Origin: an uncultured Holophagaceae bacterium
GTDB taxonomy: Bacteria; Acidobacteriota; Holophagae; Holophagales; Holophagaceae
Direction of reading: 5' to 3'
Assembly (NCBI GenBank): GCA_903937385.1
Contig: CAIZZF010000017.1
Span: forward strand, 1-41,719
DNA: 41,719 nucleotides
Part shown: positions 1 to 7,590 of the stretch, in pieces
How the letters are laid out: each line of letters begins with the position of its first letter
How positions within the stretch are numbered: the first letter of the stretch is position 1
Notes under the pieces: model-generated
What the model was told of the DNA's origin: nothing
Database searches by the model: none
The model's input: the letters and a program-made list of their open reading frames with translations, nothing else
Program-made: the position numbers and the translations under genes

Positions 1-47
1 GACTGTTAATCACTAGGTCGGGGGTTCAAATCCCTCCTCCGGAGCCA
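1..47 (+). tRNA. tRNA-Asn(GTT): tRNA-Asn (GTT), 3' part
   Basis: The window opens inside a tRNA. Visible are the anticodon loop CTGTTAA (3-9) with anticodon GTT at 5-7, the variable region, a T-arm with loop TTCAAAT, the 3' acceptor strand CTCCGGA, discriminator G and encoded CCA at 45-47. The 5' half lies outside the window. GTT decodes asparagine codons. The CCA end is also part of a long inverted repeat (44-86). Confidence 0.9.
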
Positions 48-116
48 ATACAAAAGGGGTCCCACCGGGACCTCTTTTGTATTGGCTGTGAGAAAAGGAG
101 GATTTGGACCCCCGAG
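18..116. repeat. imperfect palindrome containing the tRNA 3' end and an inverted T-arm copy
   Basis: Bases 44-63 pair with 67-86 as a 20-bp stem with one G-T wobble and a 3-nt loop (64-66), starting within the tRNA GCCA end. The symmetry continues outward. Bases 93-116, read on the minus strand, repeat the tRNA T-arm (18-40) with one substitution and one deletion. This probably serves as the tRNA terminator hairpin, although no T-run follows. The inverted T-arm copy suggests a past duplication or integration at the tRNA 3' end. Confidence 0.75.
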
Positions 117-740
117 GAGGCTCCGACTCCGCGACCGAGCGCAGCGAGGAGCGGGAGCGCCCTGCGGGGCAGGGCTCGTCAGGCGGAGGGGCTGTCGGAG
201 CAGAAACAAGCGCGAGTGGCTAGCCGGCAACGGGGTTCGAATCCCGGCACTGAGGCGAGTGCCGCTGCGTGTGCCGGGAGAGGCGACCATTCGTGTCAAT
301 GGCTCCAGGATAGCTGGGCGAGCTTTGATCGAGAATCGCGTATACGTGATTAAGCTTATGGCCTGAAAAATGACACGGTCTAACAAGAATGCGTGGCTAG
401 AGTGACTCGTCGATCTATCTCTGTTGGGCCCCCATGGATAGGAGGCAACCGTGCCCGAGCTCACCAGTCTAGAGAAAAACAAATGATGCTAATGGTCCGG
501 CAGGAGGTGGACCTGTGATGACGATTGCTCTTGGTGTTTCGAGGCCTGGGGCAACACGGGCGGAACTCTTAAAGTGAAATAATCGAATCAGTCAAAGTTC
601 GCACCTTCGATGTGTGTCCAGAAGCAAAAACAATTCATGAAAAATAATAAAGTAAGTGCCATAGCTCGTCGAAACGAGAAAAGTATCATGAAAAAGAAGA
701 CGTATAGATTGTCTATAGAATTATTTCTATGGTGATTATA
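117..740. other. gene-free stretch between tRNA-Asn and the first operon
   Basis: No convincing coding region is visible. A second T-arm-like segment (about 230-248, loop TTCGAAT, one stem mismatch, no CCA) looks like a tRNA remnant. From about 480 onward the sequence becomes clearly AT-richer than the rest of the window, typical of a promoter region or a junction. A small dyad, ATAGAA at 715-720 and TTCTAT at 725-730, sits just before the ribosome binding site of the next gene. The open frame antisense to the tRNA here is an artefact. Confidence 0.5.
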
Positions 741-750
741 GGAGACTTAG

Positions 751-2445
751 ATGAAGATGCCTTCCCTGCGGGCAAGACTGGTTCCGTCCTGTGTGCTGAT
801 CCTTGGAGCAGGAGCATCCGCCTTCTCCCAGAACATCGTCACTGTCACAGGGCACGGGGAGGCGTTGCTTGATGCCAAGGATAAAAAGGCAGCCGGTGAA
901 GTTGCCCTTAGACGCGCTAGGGACGCTGCCCGTACTGATGCCGTGGAGCAGGTCATTGCCAAGGTCTATGGGAGGAAGGAACTGCTTGGGCCGAAAGCTG
1001 ATGAAATCATTCTCAAGATCGCCCAACGCTCCGAGGGTGCGATCGAGGAGCGTATCGAGAAGGTCGCAGAGATTCGCGACGGGAAGGCCATCGCGGAGAT
1101 TGCATTTCTCTTCAATCGACAGAAGATCCGGGAGCAGCTCGAGGAACTCCATGGTATTTCCCTGACTCGGGAGGCCGAAGGGAAGCTGAAGGTATATGTC
1201 GTCGCCTACACGGTGGAGGGCATGGACAGTGACCGCAGCACTCCCGTTCTCCTGCGCGATGAAGTCACGGACAACCGTCAGAACGTTCAGCGCAGCAGTT
1301 TCGCGGGCAGTCGCACGGATGCTTCCACCAAGGCGGCTTCATCCTCAGCGTCCTTTCAGGGGTCAGACAGCTCCTCGAATAGCGGTGAGAATAAACAGCA
1401 GTCAGAAGGCCGATATGAGGGCTCCAGCTCTGTTTCCGGTTCCTTCAAGGAATCCGAGAGTGCCAGTGCGCGCGCCCAGGCAGGCAGAGCCAAGGCCGGG
1501 GTCGACTACGAATCGAGTTCGCAGGGCAAGATTGCTGCTGATTCCAAGGTCAAGGCCGGGCATTCGGAGAGTGGCAGCCAGAAGTGGGATAACCGTAGCG
1601 CCTCGGCGGTGGACGCTCGCAGCGCTCAGGCCAGCGCTTCATCCAACTATCAGCAGCGGAGCGCCTCGGGGTCCAGTTACAACGACACCAGCACCCAGTA
1701 CCACAGCCTGAAGATCTACGCGGATACCACCAAAAAGGGTGCGGGTAGCACCAACGAGCTCAAAGGTCTGCTGGAGGAAATGCTCCGGAACGCCGGCATG
1801 GACCTCAACGACCTCGACGACATCAGGGTCGTGAACAGGGACTTCAAGAGCACGGAGGACCTCAAGAGCTATCTGCTCCGGGAGCTCAAGTCCAGGAGCG
1901 ACGTACCCAAAGACGCTTTTGTGGCTTATGCCATCAATAGCCTCACGCCCGTTGATACGAAGGGCTCCCAGTATTCCTCGACCGTATCCTTCCATATCCG
2001 CCGCATCGGCGACGGCTACAGCCTGTGGAACAAGGAAACCGTGGGAAAGTCCCTGGGGACTTCGACCAGCGATACTGCACGACTCAAGGCCACGGAGAAC
2101 GCTCTTCGGCAGGTCGGCACGCACGCTGGCCCTGAGCTGACCACGGCTATCCGGAAGTGGCAGGCAGAAGGTGCAAATCGGACGAAGGCCCAGGCCGCTG
2201 AATACCTGATCCAGGTCAACGACGCCGCCAACCCCATGGTTGTTTCCAAGTTGATGACAGCCCTCAGGGATGCCGGTCTGGCGCCAGAGCGCAGCTATGA
2301 CGGAGCGGCCCGCTCCGTGACCATCAAGGTGCTGCTGAACGGCAAGCGCGGCCAGGACGCCAAGAATGCCATCGACCCGCTGCTCGACTCGTTCGAGTTC
2401 GAAACCGAGGATGCTTCTAAGACAGTGCTCCGCGTGAAGCGGTGA
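751..2445 (+). CDS. exported protein with FlgT/LPP20-like N-terminal domain and Ser-rich linker
   Basis: 564 residues with a Sec signal peptide (about 1-26, ending near ASAFSQ). Residues about 28-140 have the pattern of the FlgT N-terminal / LPP20-like fold: a VTVTGHGEA start, then many Ala/Arg helical positions and a strand ending IAFLFNRQ. Residues about 180-320 are a low-complexity Ser/Ala/Gln/Gly linker without Pro. Residues about 320-564 form a second globular region of alternating helices and strands, not recognised. The start is supported by GGAG at 741-744. The next gene overlaps the stop by 4 bp (GTGA), so the three genes up to 5293 form one operon. The flagellar-protein resemblance is weak and no flagellar gene is nearby, so a cell-envelope role is inferred and no function is assigned. 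Confidence 0.8.
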   Translation: MKMPSLRARLVPSCVLILGAGASAFSQNIVTVTGHGEALLDAKDKKAAGEVALRRARDAARTDAVEQVIAKVYGRKELLGPKADEIILKIAQRSEGAIEERIEKVAEIRDGKAIAEIAFLFNRQKIREQLEELHGISLTREAEGKLKVYVVAYTVEGMDSDRSTPVLLRDEVTDNRQNVQRSSFAGSRTDASTKAASSSASFQGSDSSSNSGENKQQSEGRYEGSSSVSGSFKESESASARAQAGRAKAGVDYESSSQGKIAADSKVKAGHSESGSQKWDNRSASAVDARSAQASASSNYQQRSASGSSYNDTSTQYHSLKIYADTTKKGAGSTNELKGLLEEMLRNAGMDLNDLDDIRVVNRDFKSTEDLKSYLLRELKSRSDVPKDAFVAYAINSLTPVDTKGSQYSSTVSFHIRRIGDGYSLWNKETVGKSLGTSTSDTARLKATENALRQVGTHAGPELTTAIRKWQAEGANRTKAQAAEYLIQVNDAANPMVVSKLMTALRDAGLAPERSYDGAARSVTIKVLLNGKRGQDAKNAIDPLLDSFEFETEDASKTVLRVKR

Positions 2446-4544
2446 ACCTCAGGCTGCTCTGGGTGTTCACGATGGCTCTGAGCCTGCTGGCCCAGGGCGT
2501 CGGGGCCAACCCATCCGTAAAATTCCTCCTGGCCGACCAGGTTCTGGTTGCGGACCCGGCGGCTACTCTGGAACCTGACCTTGGCTCGCAGATCCTCAAG
2601 CAAGTACGGGATCGATTCGAGGTGGCCTTTCCGGGACAGTGCAGGGATTTCGAGGGTGGGCAGATGGAACCCGGGGACCGGATTGTCCTCGTGCTCCCCG
2701 TTCTCAATGGGGTTCGGTTGGTGGAGACGGTCAAGGCCGGTTCCATCCATGTCTTTGAGGCCGTGGTGGTGGGTTCCCTCAACGTGATCGATCCCTGGAC
2801 GGATGCCACCCTGTATTCGGCCACCCGGATGCTCAAGACAGAGGTGCAGCTGGGTGGAAGCCGCCTCGACCAGAAGGAGGCCCGACTCCGGGAGGCCTTC
2901 CGCGATGCCGGGACTCAGTGGGCGACAGCCTGCGTCCAGGAGATTAAAGATCGCTGCCAGCCCTTCGTGCTCTCAGGGGCCCTGCTGGAACCCCCACCTG
3001 GGCTGAAGACCGGAGGGGTTTGGCCGTTCGGAGCCAGTCGGGGAGTTCGAGGGATGCCGATCTCCCGAAGCAGCAGGACGAGCTTTCAGCTTCAAACCGT
3101 CCTCCCTGCCTACTCCATCATCCAGACCGCTCTCCCCACCAACGAACTCTTGCCGGTCGGTGAAATCGTCGAATTGACGGTGGTGGAGCGTCCCGCCGAG
3201 CGAGGTGAAAGGCTGGTGAGCCTCAGGGGCGCGGAGTTGTCCCTGAAGGGGGTGCAGCACTCCATCACGGCTCAGGACGCTGCCGCATTCCTGCCCAGGG
3301 ACATCCTCCTCTCGATGGCGAGGGAATACCTGACCAAGGGGCAAGCGCTTCGAATCCTGCCCGTGGCGCTCCCCGAACAGGCCGCGAAGCAGTGGGAGTT
3401 GATCAGAGAACAGGCCAACGCCCGGTTTTCGAGGGTCAGAGAGTCCGGCCAGAGCGTCTCGGTCAGCCGTGACTCCAAGACCGAGGAATCCCTTGCCAAC
3501 CCCGATCTGACGGTGGAGTTCCGGATTCTCAATGTCTACCACGGGACACGCCGCCAGGAAAACGGTGTGGTCCAGCACCTCTACCGGTGCCAGCTGGGCG
3601 CCACCGTCCTGAAATTTGAAAAAGACCTGAAGAACCCCTCCTTCAACCAAGAGGGGACGCCACCTGCCATCGTGGCCGCACTCGATCACACCGAAGAGAT
3701 TCCCCTCGAGGAGCTGCCTGGCATTCGCAAGATCGACCAGAGGGCAGTCTGGTTCTCCCTCTGCCGGAATGCCATGATCGGACTCGCGGAAAAGCTGAGG
3801 GCCAGGCTGGAGAAGGTCCCCCACAACCTGCCGACTTATCACGAAGGAAGGGTCGAGGCCTCGGGTCAGATCCAGTGGCTGGGAAGAAAGCCAAGCCCAG
3901 GCCAACCCCTGGACTGGCTGCGCCCTGGTGGCGAGCTGAGGGGCCCCGATGGGCGCTCTCTCGGCGTGTTCTTCCAGCCACTCAGACCTGTGCAGGGCAT
4001 CCGTCCCACCCTGCACAGCCTGGGTGCCGAGAAACTCAAGCCTGGAGATCAGCTGCGGTTCAAGGACATGGCCCTGCAGAAAACCCCGGTTTGGCTCATG
4101 CCCCCCGAACTGGATAAGGAGAGTGGTCTCGGATTGGAAGAGGCGCACCTATACCTGGCCATGGAACTGCTCCGCCAGATCCCGAACTTCCAGTTCGTCA
4201 AGGTTGAGGACTTGGAGCAGGCTGCTGGCCCAGCCAAAGGGCTCAAGGTCATGCTGTCGGCCTGGACGGAGAAGGTGTCCCTCGGCAAGACCACCTTGAG
4301 CGCCCAGGCCCGGATCCGCCTCCTGAAGGTGCCTGAAGGCCCAGAGCCGTTATTCAAGGCTGGTGTGCAGGTCGAACACCAGATTGAGGAGGAGCAACAG
4401 GGCGGCACGTCGTCGGGGCTCAAACCATTGGACCAAAGAGCTCGGAAACTCAAATTCCTGAAGGAAAGCATCGATCGCCTGATCCAACTGGCCCTCCAGA
4501 AGGGCCTCCCCGAAACCATGCAGCGGCTAACGCCGGAGGAATAA
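2442..4544 (+). CDS. exported hypothetical protein, 700 aa
   Basis: Starts at GTG overlapping the previous stop (GTGA), which implies translational coupling. The N-terminus is a signal peptide (LLWVFTMALSLLAQGVGA, cleavage near residue 22). Residues 23-180 contain beta-strand-rich sequence, two Cys in this part (FPGQCRDF and TACVQEIKDRC area) and an alternating pattern around 90-130 resembling a small alpha/beta domain. The rest is mixed, with no transmembrane segment and no repeat I can name. I do not recognise the family. It shares its operon and export signal with both neighbours, so the three products probably act together in the periplasm or at the outer membrane. Codon use is less GC-biased than in genes after 6 kb. 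Confidence 0.75.
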   Translation: MNLRLLWVFTMALSLLAQGVGANPSVKFLLADQVLVADPAATLEPDLGSQILKQVRDRFEVAFPGQCRDFEGGQMEPGDRIVLVLPVLNGVRLVETVKAGSIHVFEAVVVGSLNVIDPWTDATLYSATRMLKTEVQLGGSRLDQKEARLREAFRDAGTQWATACVQEIKDRCQPFVLSGALLEPPPGLKTGGVWPFGASRGVRGMPISRSSRTSFQLQTVLPAYSIIQTALPTNELLPVGEIVELTVVERPAERGERLVSLRGAELSLKGVQHSITAQDAAAFLPRDILLSMAREYLTKGQALRILPVALPEQAAKQWELIREQANARFSRVRESGQSVSVSRDSKTEESLANPDLTVEFRILNVYHGTRRQENGVVQHLYRCQLGATVLKFEKDLKNPSFNQEGTPPAIVAALDHTEEIPLEELPGIRKIDQRAVWFSLCRNAMIGLAEKLRARLEKVPHNLPTYHEGRVEASGQIQWLGRKPSPGQPLDWLRPGGELRGPDGRSLGVFFQPLRPVQGIRPTLHSLGAEKLKPGDQLRFKDMALQKTPVWLMPPELDKESGLGLEEAHLYLAMELLRQIPNFQFVKVEDLEQAAGPAKGLKVMLSAWTEKVSLGKTTLSAQARIRLLKVPEGPEPLFKAGVQVEHQIEEEQQGGTSSGLKPLDQRARKLKFLKESIDRLIQLALQKGLPETMQRLTPEE

Positions 4545-5293
4545 TGAAACGCATCGCAGCACTCCTGACCTTGATCTTCCTCGCCACCCCAGCTCAGGCT
4601 CAAGGCCTGGGTGGGTTGTTTGGCGGGAAGAAAGATGACTCAAGCGCAAGCCAGAAGGGCGCAGTGAAAGCCCCGTCCATGGAGGATGCCCTCAAGCAGA
4701 GTGCGGAGCTGATTACCTACGTGGGAATTGCCACGGAGCTTGGGATCAGCGCCCTCGATCAGATCCGGCAAGCCTATCCCCCGGGACGGTTTCCCAAGAT
4801 CGATGTCCTGTGCAACAGACAGGCTGAAGCCAAGAAAAACGGGAAGAACATCGACCTCGATTCAGAGACCAGCAAGTCCTTTTCTGACATCGGGCCTGAG
4901 ATCGACAGCATGGAAAAGGAATACAAGGACTATAAGAAGGACAAGACTGCCAACTTTGGCAAGGCCTACGGAAAGCTAGGCCTGGCAGCCCTGGCTGACG
5001 GTGTTGCCACCCTTCGCGTTCAAGACACGATGAAGGGCCTCCAGGGGGGCCTGGATGAAATTGCCAAGAACCCTTTCAAGATCACCCAGGCCGGTAAGCT
5101 GAAGGCCCAGATCGCCACTCTGGCCGCCATTGGCACCATGCTTCCGGTGCAGCTGAAGTGCTTCCAGGGTGTGCGAGGCATATCCAAGAGCGTGGCTGCC
5201 GCCGAGAAAATCAAGCTCAGCCCTGATCTCAAGGCAGAGGATCTCGGGTCTATTGAAAAGCTTCAAGCCAGCAGCAAAGAGCTGCTTGATTAG
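4544..5293 (+). CDS. exported hypothetical protein, 249 aa
   Basis: Start ATG overlaps the previous stop by one base (TAATG) and is preceded by CGGAGGA at 4533-4539, a strong ribosome binding site. The signal peptide ends near AQAQG (about residue 20), followed by a Gly-rich stretch GLGGLFGGKK and a Lys/Ser segment. Residues about 45-249 are predicted largely helical, with charged Lys/Asp/Glu-rich parts around 110-150 and a more hydrophobic part around 160-215 containing one Cys. No domain is recognised. It is the last gene of the operon, followed by a hairpin at 5332-5366. A periplasmic accessory to the two larger proteins is the only role suggested by context. Confidence 0.75.
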   Translation: MKRIAALLTLIFLATPAQAQGLGGLFGGKKDDSSASQKGAVKAPSMEDALKQSAELITYVGIATELGISALDQIRQAYPPGRFPKIDVLCNRQAEAKKNGKNIDLDSETSKSFSDIGPEIDSMEKEYKDYKKDKTANFGKAYGKLGLAALADGVATLRVQDTMKGLQGGLDEIAKNPFKITQAGKLKAQIATLAAIGTMLPVQLKCFQGVRGISKSVAAAEKIKLSPDLKAEDLGSIEKLQASSKELLD

Positions 5294-5331
5294 TTCGCAA
5301 CACATCTAAATAGAATTCAAATTGTTTTGCA

Positions 5332-5366
5332 TAGGCCGTGGGCAATGGGTCATTGCTCACGGCCTA
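5332..5366 (+). terminator. hairpin after the three-gene operon
   Basis: A 15-bp stem (5332-5346 with 5352-5366, one G-T wobble) closes a 5-nt loop GGGTC. It lies 39 bp after the stop of the 4544-5293 gene. No T-run follows, so intrinsic termination is likely but not certain. Confidence 0.55.
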
Positions 5367-5468
5367 GAACGATGAATTGAAGCCAAAGGCCATCCACGGG
5401 ACCCCGGCCCCTCCCCTTGGCCATCCCCCTGGTTCCCGCGTAGACTAGCCGCCATCCCCAGGGTCCCC

Positions 5469-5666
5469 ATGAGCGGTTGGAGCTGCCAGTTCGAGGTCAA
5501 GGGCATCTGCCTGAAGGTGGATGGGGCGATCTGCCGCCCGGGCATGAAGGGCTGCATCCTGCAGGGCAAGGTGACCTTTCACGACGGCGAGACCCCCGCG
5601 CCCGAGTGGCCCGCCGGGCACCCCCGGCACAACCCGTTCACCGCCGAGCGGCCGAAGCGCCCCTGA
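5469..5666 (+). CDS. small Cys-containing protein, 65 aa
   Basis: A short protein with four Cys in its first half (SWSC-like start, GIC, AIC, KGC), spaced CX7C, CX7C and CX6C, and a conserved-looking GMKGCILQGKVTFHDG core. The C-terminal 20 residues are Pro/Arg/His-rich and look disordered. The spacing suggests a small metal-binding or disulfide-stabilised domain. There is no signal peptide. No clear Shine-Dalgarno sequence precedes the ATG, which lowers confidence. No function is assigned. Confidence 0.55.
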   Translation: MSGWSCQFEVKGICLKVDGAICRPGMKGCILQGKVTFHDGETPAPEWPAGHPRHNPFTAERPKRP

Positions 5667-5687
5667 GGCCGCTGGCCCTTCTGTGGC

Positions 5688-5942
5688 TCAGGACTCCCCG
5701 CCGTAGAGTCCGGTCAGCACCTCGGTCCGATCGGACAGCCGATAGGTCTGGCCCCAGGCCTCGGCGGCCTGGGTGGCGGCTTCCTCCGTCGTGAAGAGAG
5801 CGGGCAGGGGGGAGTCCGGATCCGCCGTCACGAGCTCTTCGAGGACGCTGGCATCGGGGTAGTGGTAGGCCACGACGCCCACCCAGCAGCGCGGGTCCGG
5901 GGCCCAGCGGCGTGCGGAACCGGTGCTGCGGGTGGGGAACAT
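5688..5942 (-). CDS. small hypothetical protein, 84 aa
   Basis: Minus-strand gene with ATG at 5940-5942 preceded by AGGAG at proper spacing (plus-strand CTCCT around 5949). The sequence has natural composition: WVGVVAYHYPDASVLEEL, then an acidic Pro-rich turn and a helix TTEEAATQAAEAW. It lacks Cys clusters, a signal peptide and membrane segments. The open frame extends upstream to 6320, but that part crosses the promoter region of the opposite gene and reads as noncoding. No family is recognised. Divergent from the gene at 6137. Confidence 0.55.
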   Translation of the reverse strand: MFPTRSTGSARRWAPDPRCWVGVVAYHYPDASVLEELVTADPDSPLPALFTTEEAATQAAEAWGQTYRLSDRTEVLTGLYGGES

Positions 5943-6136
5943 GAGCGGACTCCTGCATGGCTGGCCAAGGAGGCGATCCGAAGACAGAAATCTGCGGGCA
6001 GCGCCGTCTCTCCTGGGCATTTTCTCATGCCCGTCATGGGTGGGCGCTTGCGCCCCGGCGACGCGGGTTGCAAAGGGCCGAAGGCCGGGTATCGTTCTTG
6101 GAATCGGGGCCGTGCCCCAGCACAGAGGAGAACTCG

Positions 6137-6334
6137 ATGCGGAAAATTCTGGCGATTGCCCTGGTGAGCACGTTTGCTTTCGTGGCGTTCGCCGCAGACA
6201 AGAAGCCTGATTCCAAGAAGGCTTCTGACTGCGGTCAGGACTGCTGCAAGAAGAGCCAGGCTGATTCCTGCAAGGACAGCAGCGACTGTGGCAAGAAAGC
6301 CGGCACGAAGAAGGAAGCACCCAAGAAGGGCTGA
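6137..6334 (+). CDS. small exported Lys/Cys-rich protein, 65 aa
   Basis: ATG at 6137 with GAGGAG (6125-6130) upstream. Residues 1-20 form a signal peptide (ILAIALVSTFAFVAFAA). The mature part of about 45 residues is extremely Lys-rich, with five Cys (DCGQDCC, SCKDSSDC) and Ser/Asp between them. Such small exported Cys/Lys proteins could bind metals or be cell-surface peptides; this is inference. A textbook terminator follows at 6356. The frame is open further upstream, but the signal peptide and ribosome binding site fix this start. Confidence 0.75.
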   Translation: MRKILAIALVSTFAFVAFAADKKPDSKKASDCGQDCCKKSQADSCKDSSDCGKKAGTKKEAPKKG

Positions 6335-6355
6335 TCCCCCTCCTGCCTCACTGGC

Positions 6356-6387
6356 GAGAGCCCCGCAGCTGCGGGGCTCTTGTTTTC
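6356..6387 (+). terminator. rho-independent terminator
   Basis: Perfect palindrome: AGAGCCCCGC (6357-6366) pairs with GCGGGGCTCT (6371-6380), followed by TGTTTTC. It lies 22 bp after the stop of the small exported protein gene. Confidence 0.9.
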
Positions 6388-6440
6388 TCCGCGCAGCCCT
6401 TCGCAACCCATCCTGCTAGGGTCTTCCCTGGAGGGACCCC

Positions 6441-6932
6441 ATGGCCTTCATCCTGCACCAGGGCTACCTGCCCGGCTGCATCGGCCGCGTGGCAGAGCTG
6501 CACGCCACCTACTACAGTGCGCGGGTGGGCTTCGGCCTCTTCTTCGAGAGCAAGGTGGCCCGGGAGCTGGCGGCCTTCTGCGAGGCCTTCCAGGAGGGCC
6601 GAGATGGCCTGTGGTTGGTGCTGGTGGACGGCCGGGTTGAAGGCTCCCTCGCCATCGATGGCTCCCGCGCCGAGACCGAGGGTGCTCACCTCCGGTGGTT
6701 CATCGCTTCGGATGCCGTACGCGGCACCGGGGCGGGCAACGCCCTGCTCGAGGCCGCGGTGGCGTTCTGTCGGGACCGGCACTACGCCAGCCTCTACCTC
6801 TGGACCTTCGATGGCCTGGCGGCCGCGCGGCACCTCTACGAGAAGGCCGGGTTCAGGCTGGTGCAGGAGCAGCAGGGCAGCCAGTGGGGCAAGCCGGTGA
6901 CTGAACAGCGCTTCGAGCTGCGGCTGGGCTGA
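6441..6932 (+). CDS. GNAT family N-acetyltransferase
   Basis: 163 residues, the normal size for a single GNAT domain. Acetyl-CoA binding motif A is visible as FIASDAVRGTGAG with the R-G-T-G-A-G loop at 94-99, and motif B as YEKAGF at 133-138. The N-terminal part (GRVAELHATYYS) resembles the GNAT half of MarR-GNAT fusions, so the substrate may be an amino acid or small amine; this is inference. Ribosome binding site GGAGGGA at 6430-6436. Single gene, with no operon partner except possibly the downstream membrane protein. Confidence 0.88.
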   Translation: MAFILHQGYLPGCIGRVAELHATYYSARVGFGLFFESKVARELAAFCEAFQEGRDGLWLVLVDGRVEGSLAIDGSRAETEGAHLRWFIASDAVRGTGAGNALLEAAVAFCRDRHYASLYLWTFDGLAAARHLYEKAGFRLVQEQQGSQWGKPVTEQRFELRLG

Positions 6933-7038
6933 GGGCCGACCCCCGCCCATCCTGGCTATCCTCTTTCATGTCCCCCGGTCCCTGCGATGCCCTGCGCCTC
7001 GCTTGGGGCAGGGCCGGATGTTTCGACCGGAGCCGCGC

Positions 7039-7551
7039 ATGACCTTCAAACCCATGACCTATCTCGTCAGCTTCACGGCCTTTGTCATGCTCTTCATGGG
7101 CCTGGGCGGCTGGGTGGGCTACACGAAGCTGGCGGAGCACTTCCTGGCGCAGGCCTACCTGGAGGCGCTGCCCATCCGCCTCAGCGTGCAGCGGGATGAG
7201 AAGGGCGCCCTGGTGCTCTGGCAGGACAAGGTGGCCCTGCAGGCCGGGGTGTCGGCGGGGATCACCGCCAGCAACCGGGCCCAGCCGATCCTCATCCAGT
7301 TTGTCGAGGAGCCGGCCCCCGCGACGCACGCGGCCACCGGGAGCACGGGCATTCCCCTGGCGGCCAATGAGCGCACCGAGGATGTCCGGCTGGACCCGGC
7401 CAACCGCTACCTCTACGCCCGGGTGTTCGCGACCTCCACCATTCCGGACAAGGAAACGACCTGGCTCTACAAGTACGACCTGCAGAAGCGTCAGATCGTG
7501 CGCCGGACCTCGGTCAATCCGATCCTGTTGCCGGCCCCCTTCCGGCCCTGA
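7039..7551 (+). CDS. hypothetical single-span membrane protein
   Basis: Start chosen at ATG 7039 (GGAG at 7029-7032); the frame is open to 7003. 170 residues. One N-terminal membrane segment (about 7-30, LVSFTAFVMLFMGLGGWVG), then a soluble part probably in the periplasm, containing beta strands and a C-terminal segment (TTWLYKYDLQKRQIVRRTSVNP) resembling a propeller or lipoprotein repeat edge. No family is recognised. It sits 39 bp upstream of a DcuS-type kinase, but nothing in its sequence ties it to that system. Confidence 0.7.
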   Translation: MTFKPMTYLVSFTAFVMLFMGLGGWVGYTKLAEHFLAQAYLEALPIRLSVQRDEKGALVLWQDKVALQAGVSAGITASNRAQPILIQFVEEPAPATHAATGSTGIPLAANERTEDVRLDPANRYLYARVFATSTIPDKETTWLYKYDLQKRQIVRRTSVNPILLPAPFRP

Positions 7552-7590
7552 GTCGGCGGACTTCCCCGCCCCTCAGGAATCCACCCTAGG

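Noticed and set aside
6-482. Minus-strand open frame of 158 codons ending in RRRDLNPRPSD
   Set aside because: This C-terminus is the well-known antisense translation of a tRNA T-arm; the rest crosses repeats and noncoding DNA.
5957-6136. Upstream extension of the small exported protein frame
   Set aside because: It lacks a ribosome binding site, and the downstream ATG starts a textbook signal peptide behind GAGGAG.
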